A stretch of 62,969 nucleotides of DNA, taken from the NCBI RefSeq assembly GCF_000337915.1, contig NZ_AOJE01000059.1, positions 1-62,969 on the forward strand. Reading direction: 5' to 3'. The translations under genes were made by a program, and so were the position numbers. Position 1 is the stretch's first letter. The number at the start of each line of letters is the position of its first letter. Shown here piece after piece: positions 1 through 6,869 of this stretch. The notes beneath the pieces were generated by a model. The model made no database searches. It was not told the origin of the DNA and saw only the letters and a program-made list of their open reading frames with translations. This DNA is from Halorubrum saccharovorum DSM 1137 (GTDB lineage: Archaea > Halobacteriota > Halobacteria > Halobacteriales > Haloferacaceae).

Positions 1-115
1 AGTCCTCCAAGTCGAGAAACACCTCGTCGGCGTCGCTGTCGGCCGCCGAGTGCATCATCTTCTCGTCGCTCGCGGGCGTTGCAAGCTGCGTCCGGCGAAG
101 GGTAACGTCCGTCAT
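1..115 (-). CDS. HpcH/HpaI aldolase / citrate lyase (CitE-like), N-terminal part
   Basis: The first 38 residues of a minus-strand gene are present and the rest lies beyond the left edge. They begin MTDVTLRRTQLATPASDEKM and continue into DADEVFLDLED. This is the opening of the haloarchaeal citrate lyase beta-subunit-like / malyl-CoA lyase family: the RRTQL(A)TPAS entry strand followed by the acidic FLDLED strand of the TIM barrel. These enzymes cleave or form CoA thioesters such as malyl-CoA or methylmalyl-CoA. The ATG sits about 30 bases after a TATA-like element, so the transcript is probably nearly leaderless. The exact substrate cannot be decided from this fragment. Confidence 0.8.
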   Translation of the reverse strand, partial: MTDVTLRRTQLATPASDEKMMHSAADSDADEVFLDLED

Positions 116-143
116 ATAGCGAGTCTATCACGCTCGTCCATGA

Positions 144-150
144 AAATAAA
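144..150 (-). promoter_or_regulatory. TATA box for the CitE-like gene
   Basis: AT-rich heptamer (TTTATTT on the minus strand) in a G+C-rich setting, about 30 bases before the ATG at 115. This is typical archaeal promoter spacing and predicts a short or absent 5' leader. Confidence 0.5.
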
Positions 151-185
151 GATACCTCACGCGGGGGTATTTTCTCTGAAGCGGA

Positions 186-203
186 ACCGGGTGAAGACCC
201 GGT
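186..203. terminator. Perfect 7-bp hairpin, possible terminator or structural element
   Basis: ACCGGGT and ACCCGGT pair perfectly around a GAAG loop. The hairpin lies between two minus-strand genes, about 105 bases past the stop of the upstream small gene and before the promoter of the CitE-like gene. It has no clear T-tract, so the terminator reading is weak. Confidence 0.25.
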
Positions 204-308
204 GAGGGCCGCTCTGCGAGACCTCTCTCCCGATCGAACCGGAGTCACTCACCGCGAGTCGACCGCGAGAAATCGTCGGGGTTCGGGGCGGAACCGGCCC
301 CGACCGCG

Positions 309-491
309 TCAGTCGTCCGCCGGGGAACGCGGTTCGGCCGGGGGGTCGCGCTCCTCGGGCTCGCCCGCCGGATCGTCGACGGCCTCGGCGTCGGAGATCT
401 CGTCGGGCCGTGCGTCCGCCTCCTCGGATCGGTGACGCTCTCGGAGCTCCTCGATCGAGCGCGCCTCGGAGTAGTGATGACACATGACCAT
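309..491 (-). CDS. Small acidic haloarchaeal protein, function unknown
   Basis: A 60-residue protein beginning MVMCHHYSEARSIEELRERH and ending in a disordered acidic, proline-rich tail. The CHHY start followed by a short charged helix recurs in small haloarchaeal proteins as I remember them; no function is known to me. Cys and two His residues at the N-terminus could bind metal, but this is inference. The ATG at 491 is preferred (a second ATG lies at 485) because a CCTTATC TATA-like element at 513-519 places transcription start next to it. Confidence 0.6.
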   Translation of the reverse strand: MVMCHHYSEARSIEELRERHRSEEADARPDEISDAEAVDDPAGEPEERDPPAEPRSPADD

Positions 492-560
492 TATTACCAA
501 TGACTTCCGGCAGATAAGGATTACGCCGAGAGCGGAGGGAAGCGGCCGAGACGGGCGTTT

Positions 561-1601
561 CTACGGCTTGACGAGCACCTTGATCGCTTCGCGCTCGTCC
601 ATCATGCGGTATCCCTCGGCGACCTCGTCGAGGCCGACGGTCTCGGTGAAGATCGGCGCCGGGTCGAGGGTGCCCTGAAGCACGTCGGCCATCAGCTCCT
701 CGGCGTAGGCGCGCACCGGGGCGACGCCGCCCGCGAGCGTCACGTTGTCGCCGAACAGCCCGAACACGTCGAGTCCCTCGTCCTCGACCCCGTGGGGGAC
801 GCCGACGTAGCCGACGGTGCCGCCGGGGCGCACGACGTCGATCGCGGTGTTCATCGCGCTCGCGGCGCCGACGCACTCCATCACGTGGTTCGGTCCGCCG
901 TGGGTGAGCTCGCGGACCCGCTCGACGGCGGCCTCGCCGCGCTCCGAGACGGTCTCCGTTGCGCCGAACTCCTCGGCGATCGCGAGCCGGTCCTCGTGGT
1001 GACCCACCGCGACGATCCGTTCGGCGCCGAGCCGGCGGGCCGCGAGCACGCCGCAGAGCCCGACCGCGCCGTCGCCGATCACCGCGACCGTCGACCCCGT
1101 CTCGACGCCCGCGCTGACGGCCGCGTGGTGGCCGGTTCCCATCACGTCCGTCAGCGGAAGCAGCGACCGGAGCGTGTCCTCGTCGTCCGCGAACCGGTCG
1201 GGAACCCGAACCAGCGTCCCGTCGGCGTGGGTCGACCGGACGTACTCGCCCTGACCGCCGCCGTTGTCGCCGCCCCACGAGTCGCCGTTCACGCAGGAGG
1301 TGTGGAGCCCCTTGCGGCAGAACTCGCACTCGCCGCAGGAGATGGCGAAGGGGGCGAGCACGCGGTCGCCGGGGGCGACAGAGGTGACCGCGTCGCCGAC
1401 CGCCTCGACGATCCCCATCGGCTCGTGGCCGACCGGGGAGCCCTCGTCGCGGTCGCTGTCGCCGCGGTAGAACCACAGGTCGGAGCCGCAGACCGCGGTG
1501 TGAGTCACCCGGACGATCGCGTCGGTCGGAGCCTCGATCTCGGGACGGGGTCGCTCCTCGACGTCGATGTCGCCGGGGCCGTTGAAAATGGCTGCGCGCA
1601 T
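561..1601 (-). CDS. Zinc-dependent alcohol dehydrogenase (MDR family)
   Basis: A 346-residue medium-chain dehydrogenase/reductase. The catalytic zinc site is visible as Cys38 and the GHEP motif (His59, Glu60). The structural zinc site is Cys89, Cys92, Cys95 and Cys103. A Rossmann motif (GDGAVG near residue 177) binds NAD(P). The family oxidises alcohols or polyols, or reduces aldehydes, in the cytoplasm; the substrate cannot be told from sequence. Length is normal for the family. A glycine-rich SWGGDNGGGQGEY stretch follows the zinc lobe and is also common in formaldehyde-dehydrogenase-like members. The gene is monocistronic and divergent from the lamin-tail gene. Confidence 0.85.
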   Translation of the reverse strand: MRAAIFNGPGDIDVEERPRPEIEAPTDAIVRVTHTAVCGSDLWFYRGDSDRDEGSPVGHEPMGIVEAVGDAVTSVAPGDRVLAPFAISCGECEFCRKGLHTSCVNGDSWGGDNGGGQGEYVRSTHADGTLVRVPDRFADDEDTLRSLLPLTDVMGTGHHAAVSAGVETGSTVAVIGDGAVGLCGVLAARRLGAERIVAVGHHEDRLAIAEEFGATETVSERGEAAVERVRELTHGGPNHVMECVGAASAMNTAIDVVRPGGTVGYVGVPHGVEDEGLDVFGLFGDNVTLAGGVAPVRAYAEELMADVLQGTLDPAPIFTETVGLDEVAEGYRMMDEREAIKVLVKP

Positions 1602-1720
1602 GGGACCCGCTACCGGTGCGCGTCACAAAAGGTCGGCGTCGCTCCCGCGGGTGAGGCCAAATCCCACACCTACGTGCTTTGGCCGTCCTCCTTTTTCGAT
1701 CCGAACGCAGCGCTTCGACC

Positions 1721-3175
1721 GTGAGTGATTCTACTGACGAGCCGGGGGCACGGTCGGAGTCTTCGGCGCGGGATGGCGACGCGAGCGGGGAGAACGAGTC
1801 GGGGCTCGGTCGCCGCGAGTTCGCGATCAGCGGCGGGGCCGTCGGCGTTCTCGCTCTCGGCGGCGCGGGTGCGTACCTGTCGATGGGTTCCGGATCGGGG
1901 GGAGCGGAGTCGCCGTTCCTCCTCCAGCAGGGCTATCTCCGGTACGAGGTCGATCCGATCTCGAAAGGCGAGATGAACGTCGAGCAGTTCTACGACTACA
2001 CGGACACCTCCGCGAGCCCGGAGGGGGACATCGTTCAGACGGACGCCGCCTCGCGGATGTTCATCTACGACGGGCCGGTGAATTCCTCGCTGGTCTTCCT
2101 GCACGGGTCTACCGACGTTGATCACGGGGGAACGGCGGCCTTCTCGTTCTCGGGATTGAGCCGCGATCAGGGCGAGTGGGCGGTGCGCGACGACCCGATG
2201 AGCGTGAGCGACGACTTCGAGAAGTGGGACGGCGGCAACGCGAAGGTGAAGTGGGAGTGGGGCACGAACACGAGTGACGGCGGCGCGTTCTGGGGCGGGC
2301 TGGACCGCGAGGACTTCACGATCAGCGTGACCCCGAAAACTCTGCGAGGCGTCGACGCCTGGACGTTCGTCTCGGGCGAGTTGGGGAGCCTGATCCGACA
2401 CGACCTGTTTCGGGAGAAGCCGGTGAAGATCAAGCCGACGAAGGGGAAGACGGTGAAGAAGGCGAACCTCGACATCATGCCGGACTCCGAGGTGGCCGAG
2501 TTCGACCCCTACTCGAACGAGTCGCTGACCGTGGCGGTGAAACGGCCACCGTCCGGCGTCGACGAGAGCGAGTGGGTCGCCCCCGACGAGCTCGACCCGG
2601 GGAACTACGCGGTGAACTTCGGTTCGAAGCGGTATCTCGCGGGACAGAACGCCGCTCAGCCCCAGTCGTATGCGATGGAGGGGGACTCGCTCCGCCTGCA
2701 GTACAAGGCGAAGGCGGCGAACTTCTCGCTCGATTCGGCGTACGGGTACCTCGTCTCGAAGGCGGGCGAGAAGACGTACGTGCGGGGCCGCGACGTCGTC
2801 AAACCGGGCGGGTTCGAGAACGCCGACAGAGAGGAGCCGCAGTTGGTCGTCTCGAACCTCCACGTCGACCCCGAGGGCGACGACAGGGAGAACCTCACCG
2901 AGGAGTACGTCGAGTTCCGAAACGACGGCGACGAGGAACTCGACCTCTCGGAGCACACCGTTCGCGACGAGACGGGCTGGGAGTTCCACCTGCCGAGCGA
3001 GTTCGTCCTGCAGGCGGGCGACGCGTTCCGCCTCCACACCGGGGCGGGCGAGTGGACCGAGACGGACCTCTACTGGGACGCGGGACAGCCGGTGTGGAAC
3101 AACGACGGCGACACGGTCATCGTGCTGGACGAGAACGCGAACGAGGTCCTCGCGTACGACTACCCGCGAGAGTGA
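1721..3175 (+). CDS. Tat-exported lamin tail domain (LTD) protein
   Basis: About 484 residues from a GTG start. An acidic N-terminus precedes a twin-arginine motif (RREFAISGG) and a hydrophobic Ala/Gly/Leu/Val segment, so the protein is probably exported and perhaps membrane-anchored. The C-terminal ~110 residues, from VVSNLHVDPEGDD through EEYVEFRNDG, the DLSEHTVRD loop and the final YDYPRE, have the immunoglobulin-like lamin tail pattern found in many extracellular archaeal proteins. The central ~300 residues are beta-rich and unfamiliar to me. The upstream ATG at 1679 is rejected because it lies too close to the divergent gene and adds no signal-peptide features. The role may be surface attachment or binding; this is inference. 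Confidence 0.75.
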   Translation: MSDSTDEPGARSESSARDGDASGENESGLGRREFAISGGAVGVLALGGAGAYLSMGSGSGGAESPFLLQQGYLRYEVDPISKGEMNVEQFYDYTDTSASPEGDIVQTDAASRMFIYDGPVNSSLVFLHGSTDVDHGGTAAFSFSGLSRDQGEWAVRDDPMSVSDDFEKWDGGNAKVKWEWGTNTSDGGAFWGGLDREDFTISVTPKTLRGVDAWTFVSGELGSLIRHDLFREKPVKIKPTKGKTVKKANLDIMPDSEVAEFDPYSNESLTVAVKRPPSGVDESEWVAPDELDPGNYAVNFGSKRYLAGQNAAQPQSYAMEGDSLRLQYKAKAANFSLDSAYGYLVSKAGEKTYVRGRDVVKPGGFENADREEPQLVVSNLHVDPEGDDRENLTEEYVEFRNDGDEELDLSEHTVRDETGWEFHLPSEFVLQAGDAFRLHTGAGEWTETDLYWDAGQPVWNNDGDTVIVLDENANEVLAYDYPRE

Positions 3176-3186
3176 CGGGAGAGCCG

Positions 3187-4272
3187 TCAGATCCCGCCGC
3201 CGGCCATCGCGAACAGCGCGACGGCGATGACCGCGAACAGCCCGCCCACGCCCAGCTTGATCGTCTCGGTGTTCAGCGCCGTCGAGACGTACGGCGCGAT
3301 CTGGCCGCCGAGGGTGGTCGCCGGAACGGTCCAGACGACCATGTTCCACGGCGTCGTCGCCAGGTCCATCGTGTGGCCGCCGACTAGCCCACCGCCGAAC
3401 ACGTGCACGACGGACGCCAGCACGGCGGTGGTCGCGACGACGATGTGGTTGGTTCCGATCGCCACGCGGACCGGGACCTGCGTGCGGAGCATCGAGATGA
3501 TCCCGAGTTCACCGATACCGAAGCCGGCGAGCCCCTGGAACACGCCGCCGACGCTGTAGTTGGCGAACCGTTCGAGGTAGCCGCCGCGCGAGTAGACGTA
3601 GTCGTCGCCGTCGCGGTCGACCCGAGTGACCGTGCCGGACTCGTCGGTGTCGACGCCCGCGGGACCGAGCTTGTTCGCGTCGTCCGGGAGGTCTCGGGGC
3701 GACCCGCCGTCCGCGGCGACTTCCTCACCGTCCCCGCTTCCCGTCGGCTCCCCGTGTCCCAGATCGGCTCGGAAGAGCAGATACGACGCCGCGATCAGGG
3801 CGATCCCCAACAGCGCGTGAAAGAGCGGTTCGGGGATGACGAAGGAGAGGAGCGCGCCGCCGACGACGAAGGGGACGCCGCCGAGCACGAGCGACAGCGA
3901 GAGCCGCCGGTCCACGAGCCCGTACTGGATGAACGCGAGCGACGAGCTCGACAGCCCGAACGACTCGCTGATGAGCCCGATCTTCACCAGCGTCGTCGGT
4001 TCCAGCGGGTACGCGACGAGCGGGAAGACGAAGATGAGGAACGGGACGAACAGCGCCGACCCGCTGATCCCGACGGTGTTGACGATGGTCGCGCCGATGC
4101 CGAACGCGACGAACAGCCACCAGTACTCGGTCCAGTAGCCGGCGCCGGCGTCGGCCGGCGTCGGCGCGAAGCTGTACACCCCCGCGACGAACAGGAGGGG
4201 GGCGAGGAACACGAAGACGTGCTGATACCGGAGAATGGTACGCTGCACGCCGCTCGACAGTGAAGCGCTCAT
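3187..4272 (-). CDS. TauE/SafE family membrane transporter (sulfite exporter-like)
   Basis: A 361-residue polytopic membrane protein with about eight hydrophobic segments in two halves separated by a ~65-residue acidic hydrophilic loop. Each half carries a family-type glycine-rich repeat: GIGATIVNTVGISGSALF near residue 60 and GGVFQGLAGFGIGELGI near residue 240. TauE/SafE members export sulfite, sulfoacetate or other small organic anions; the substrate here is unknown. The ATG at 4272 follows a TATA-like element at 4304-4310 by the usual distance. It converges on the lamin-tail gene with an 11-base gap. Confidence 0.85.
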   Translation of the reverse strand: MSASLSSGVQRTILRYQHVFVFLAPLLFVAGVYSFAPTPADAGAGYWTEYWWLFVAFGIGATIVNTVGISGSALFVPFLIFVFPLVAYPLEPTTLVKIGLISESFGLSSSSLAFIQYGLVDRRLSLSLVLGGVPFVVGGALLSFVIPEPLFHALLGIALIAASYLLFRADLGHGEPTGSGDGEEVAADGGSPRDLPDDANKLGPAGVDTDESGTVTRVDRDGDDYVYSRGGYLERFANYSVGGVFQGLAGFGIGELGIISMLRTQVPVRVAIGTNHIVVATTAVLASVVHVFGGGLVGGHTMDLATTPWNMVVWTVPATTLGGQIAPYVSTALNTETIKLGVGGLFAVIAVALFAMAGGGI

Positions 4273-4303
4273 TGAGTCGTGAAACGCGAGTTGCAGAGAG
4301 CGT

Positions 4304-4329
4304 CATAAATCGGTTTTCATATGTGAAAA
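4304..4329 (-). promoter_or_regulatory. TauE promoter with an upstream TTTTCA-TATG-TGAAAA palindrome
   Basis: The minus-strand TATA-like element ATTTATG lies at 4304-4310, about 32 bases before the ATG at 4272. Directly upstream of it, at 4314-4329, is an inverted repeat with perfect six-base arms and a four-base centre. Its position just upstream of the BRE/TATA suits a regulator binding site. Confidence 0.4.
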
Positions 4330-4394
4330 TTTGATCGAACTATAATTAACGTCTCTCGCGCTCGGGAGGCGGGTCGACAGCGCCAAATCAGACC

Positions 4395-4438
4395 GTTAGA
4401 ACGAACGTTTTCGAATGCTGAAATTACGACGTTCTGAC
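4395..4438. promoter_or_regulatory. Widely spaced inverted repeat upstream of the pilus ATPase promoter
   Basis: GTTAGAACG (4395-4403) faces CGTTCTGAC (4430-4438), matching at eight of nine positions across a 26-base spacer. It ends about 12 bases before the TATA-like element of the pilus gene pair. It may be a site for an activator dimer or a pair of sites; the evidence is positional only. Confidence 0.25.
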
Positions 4439-4450
4439 AGAAAAGAACCC

Positions 4451-4456
4451 TTAAAC
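4451..4456 (+). promoter_or_regulatory. TATA box of the pilus ATPase operon
   Basis: TTAAAC preceded by a run of C (BRE-like). It predicts a transcription start near 4478-4482, just before the ATG of the short leader ORF at 4486. Confidence 0.5.
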
Positions 4457-4485
4457 CGGGTCGCCGACCACCCGCCGATCGAACG

Positions 4486-4548
4486 ATGACGCGGAGACTC
4501 GACGCCGACGCCGCGACGAACCGAGCGACGCGGGGAGTCGGGCCGTGA
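4486..4548 (+). CDS. Putative 20-codon leader ORF coupled to the pilus ATPase
   Basis: An ATG about 30 bases after the TATA element opens a 20-codon frame (MTRRLDADAATNRATRGVGP). Its TGA stop overlaps the GTG start of the ATPase gene as GTGA. On a leaderless transcript this ATG would be the first start codon met by the ribosome, and the ATPase could then be translated by termination-reinitiation. No homologue is recognised. A GTG followed by A always creates TGA in the +1 frame, so chance is a real alternative. Confidence 0.35.
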   Translation: MTRRLDADAATNRATRGVGP

Positions 4549-6869
4549 GCGACGGGCCGACTCTCCGAATCGTCGACGACGCGGACGACGACTCGGGCGG
4601 TGCGGTCCCAGCGCCGGTGCCGCCGGACGACCCCGAGGCGTGGTACGCGCCCGCGGTTCGCGCGCAGTACGAATCGGAGCCGGGGGTCGTCGCGACCGTC
4701 CGCGAGCGCGACGGCGGCCGGTTCGGCTACGACGTTCGCGAGCCCCCGTTGTCGGCGGCCGACGAGAGTGCGCTCGACCGCGTCCGCGACCACTTCTCGG
4801 GGGTTCGCCACCGCCGACCCCTCACGCGGGTCGGCGTGAACGAGCGCGCCGAGGCGGGGTTCGAGCCGAAGTACGAGCGCGCGCTCGACCGGCTGCTCGA
4901 CGCCAGCGCGGCGGCGCGCCGCCGGATCGACTACCACGCGCTTCGGGATCTGCGGCTCCTCGGCGACGTGACGCCGCTCGCCTTAGACGACCGGATCGAG
5001 GTGGCCGACGTGGGCGACGAGCGCGAGCTGGTCGTCCACACCGAGACGTTCGCGCCCTTAGAGACCGGTATCGACGCCGACGCCGAGTACGTCGAGCGCG
5101 TCGCCGCCGAGCGGCTCGCCCGGTACGCGGTCGGCTTCGCCGGGCTCTCGGTCGAGGTGGTCGTCGCCCGCGAGCGACTGCTCGGCTCCGACGCGTTCGA
5201 GACGAAGTACGCCGTCCGCGAGCCCGACCTCCTCCCCGGCGACGAGGCACTGATCGAGGAGTGCAAACAGCGCATCTGGGAGACGACCGTCAACGGCGTC
5301 GTCGACGACCGCGAGGCCTTCGTCGCCGAGCACGCCCGCCGGTTCCTCTCGCGGCGACTCACCGCGCGCAACACCCGCGCGTGGCTCGGCGCGGCGGCTC
5401 ACCGCGCCCGGTCCGCGCTGGCCGACCGCGGGCTCGCGGTCCCGCCGGTCGACTCCCGGTACGCCCACGACCGGCTCGACGACCTCGCGTACTACGTGCT
5501 CCGCGACTTCGTCGGGGAGGGGATCCTCACGGTCCCGATCCGCGACCCGAATTTGGAGGACGTGGAGGCGAACCGCGTCGGCGAGCGCGTGAAGGTGGTT
5601 CCGCGCGCCTCGATCCTGGAGGGGGGCGGGGAGGGTGGCGTCGGGGGCGCCGGGGGCCCCGCGGAGGCGGGGCGACGCGTCCCGACCAACCTCGCGTTCG
5701 ACGACGAGACCGCGTTCGTCAACGTCGTCACCGGGCTGGCCGCCCGCGACGGCACCGAGCTCAACGCGTCGACGCCGTCGGCGAAGGTGAACCTCGACGT
5801 CGACGGCGTCGACGAGACGATCCGGTGTGCGGTGGCGCTCCCCGTCATCTCGGAGGGCGGCCCGCACGTCTCGATCCGCAAACAGAGCGCGGACGCCCTG
5901 ACGCCCGTCGATCTGGTCGATCGGGGGACGCTCTCTCCCGATCTGGTCACGCTTTTGTGGCTCCTGTACGAGCACCGGGGGACTGTCCTCTTCGCCGGGC
6001 CGACCGGGGTGGGGAAGACGACCCTGCTAAATGCTCACACGCCTTTCATCCCGTTCGACGACCGCCCGGTGTCGATCGACGAGGGGTCCCGCGAGGTCCG
6101 GCTTCCGCACGAGACCGGGGTGTCGCTCACGACGCGCGATCACGAGGACGCGTACAAGGCCGTGAGCATGTCGGAGCTGATGGCCGAAGCGAACTACCTC
6201 AACCCCGACGTGGAGGTGATCGCCGAGATCAACACCCCCGCGAGCTTCGAGACGTTCGCGGAGACGCTGAACACGGGCCACGGCGTGATCGGCACCACTC
6301 ACGCCGAGGACGTGGAGGCGCTCGTCAACCGCGTGATCGAGCGGGGGCTCCCCGCCTACCTCCTCCGCGAGGTCGACCTCGTCGTCTTCCCGCGGCAGGT
6401 CGACGGCGAGCGCTACGTCTCGCGGGCGGTCGAACTGCTCTCCGAGGCGGAGTACGAGACGCTCGACCCCGAGGCGACGCGCAGCCCGACGGGGAACCCC
6501 AAACACGGCGGCGCCGGCGTCGTCGACAAGGGGACCGAGAACGTGTACTACAACACGGTCGCGTGGCGCGACGCCGACGGCGGGTTCCGGTTCCCGGGCG
6601 CGCCCGAGAGTGGGGCGTTGACCGCGTCGACCGCGCCCGGTAACGGGCGTCGCCTCCACGCGCTCGCTCGCATCGCCGACCACACCGACCGCGACGTCGG
6701 CGCCGTCGAGTCCGAGTTCGCGTCCAAGCGCCGGTACGTCGAGTACCTCGTCCGCGAGGGGGTCGACGACTTCGACGCGCTGTTCGAGTTCCTCGCCGAC
6801 CTCCGGACCGACGAGGCGGCGACCGTTGAGCGCGCCGCTCGAACCGCGGGCGGGGAGGGGCGGTCGTGA
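4545..6869 (+). CDS. Type II/IV secretion or pilus assembly ATPase (PilB/archaeal type)
   Basis: A 774-residue GspE/VirB11-family ATPase. It has a long N-terminal region, a Walker A motif GPTGVGKTT near residue 485, an acidic strand EVIAEINTP near 557 and the His box GVIGTTHAEDVEALVNR near 580. These motors energise assembly of type IV pilus-like filaments at the cytoplasmic membrane. The GTG start is the first possible start after an in-frame stop at 4452. A Gly-rich insertion lies near residues 362-375. The stop overlaps the next gene in a GTGA, so the two are translationally coupled. No pilin or prepilin peptidase gene is adjacent. Confidence 0.88.
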   Translation: MSDGPTLRIVDDADDDSGGAVPAPVPPDDPEAWYAPAVRAQYESEPGVVATVRERDGGRFGYDVREPPLSAADESALDRVRDHFSGVRHRRPLTRVGVNERAEAGFEPKYERALDRLLDASAAARRRIDYHALRDLRLLGDVTPLALDDRIEVADVGDERELVVHTETFAPLETGIDADAEYVERVAAERLARYAVGFAGLSVEVVVARERLLGSDAFETKYAVREPDLLPGDEALIEECKQRIWETTVNGVVDDREAFVAEHARRFLSRRLTARNTRAWLGAAAHRARSALADRGLAVPPVDSRYAHDRLDDLAYYVLRDFVGEGILTVPIRDPNLEDVEANRVGERVKVVPRASILEGGGEGGVGGAGGPAEAGRRVPTNLAFDDETAFVNVVTGLAARDGTELNASTPSAKVNLDVDGVDETIRCAVALPVISEGGPHVSIRKQSADALTPVDLVDRGTLSPDLVTLLWLLYEHRGTVLFAGPTGVGKTTLLNAHTPFIPFDDRPVSIDEGSREVRLPHETGVSLTTRDHEDAYKAVSMSELMAEANYLNPDVEVIAEINTPASFETFAETLNTGHGVIGTTHAEDVEALVNRVIERGLPAYLLREVDLVVFPRQVDGERYVSRAVELLSEAEYETLDPEATRSPTGNPKHGGAGVVDKGTENVYYNTVAWRDADGGFRFPGAPESGALTASTAPGNGRRLHALARIADHTDRDVGAVESEFASKRRYVEYLVREGVDDFDALFEFLADLRTDEAATVERAARTAGGEGRS

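Noticed and set aside
202-435. 77-codon plus-strand frame over the small acidic minus-strand gene
   Set aside because: Arg/Ser-rich composition typical of the antisense frame of G+C-rich DNA; the minus-strand frame has the acidic halophilic composition and promoter.
1670-3349. Long minus-strand frame antisense to the lamin-tail gene
   Set aside because: Arg/Val/Leu-rich with no domain; the plus-strand protein has Tat signal and LTD.
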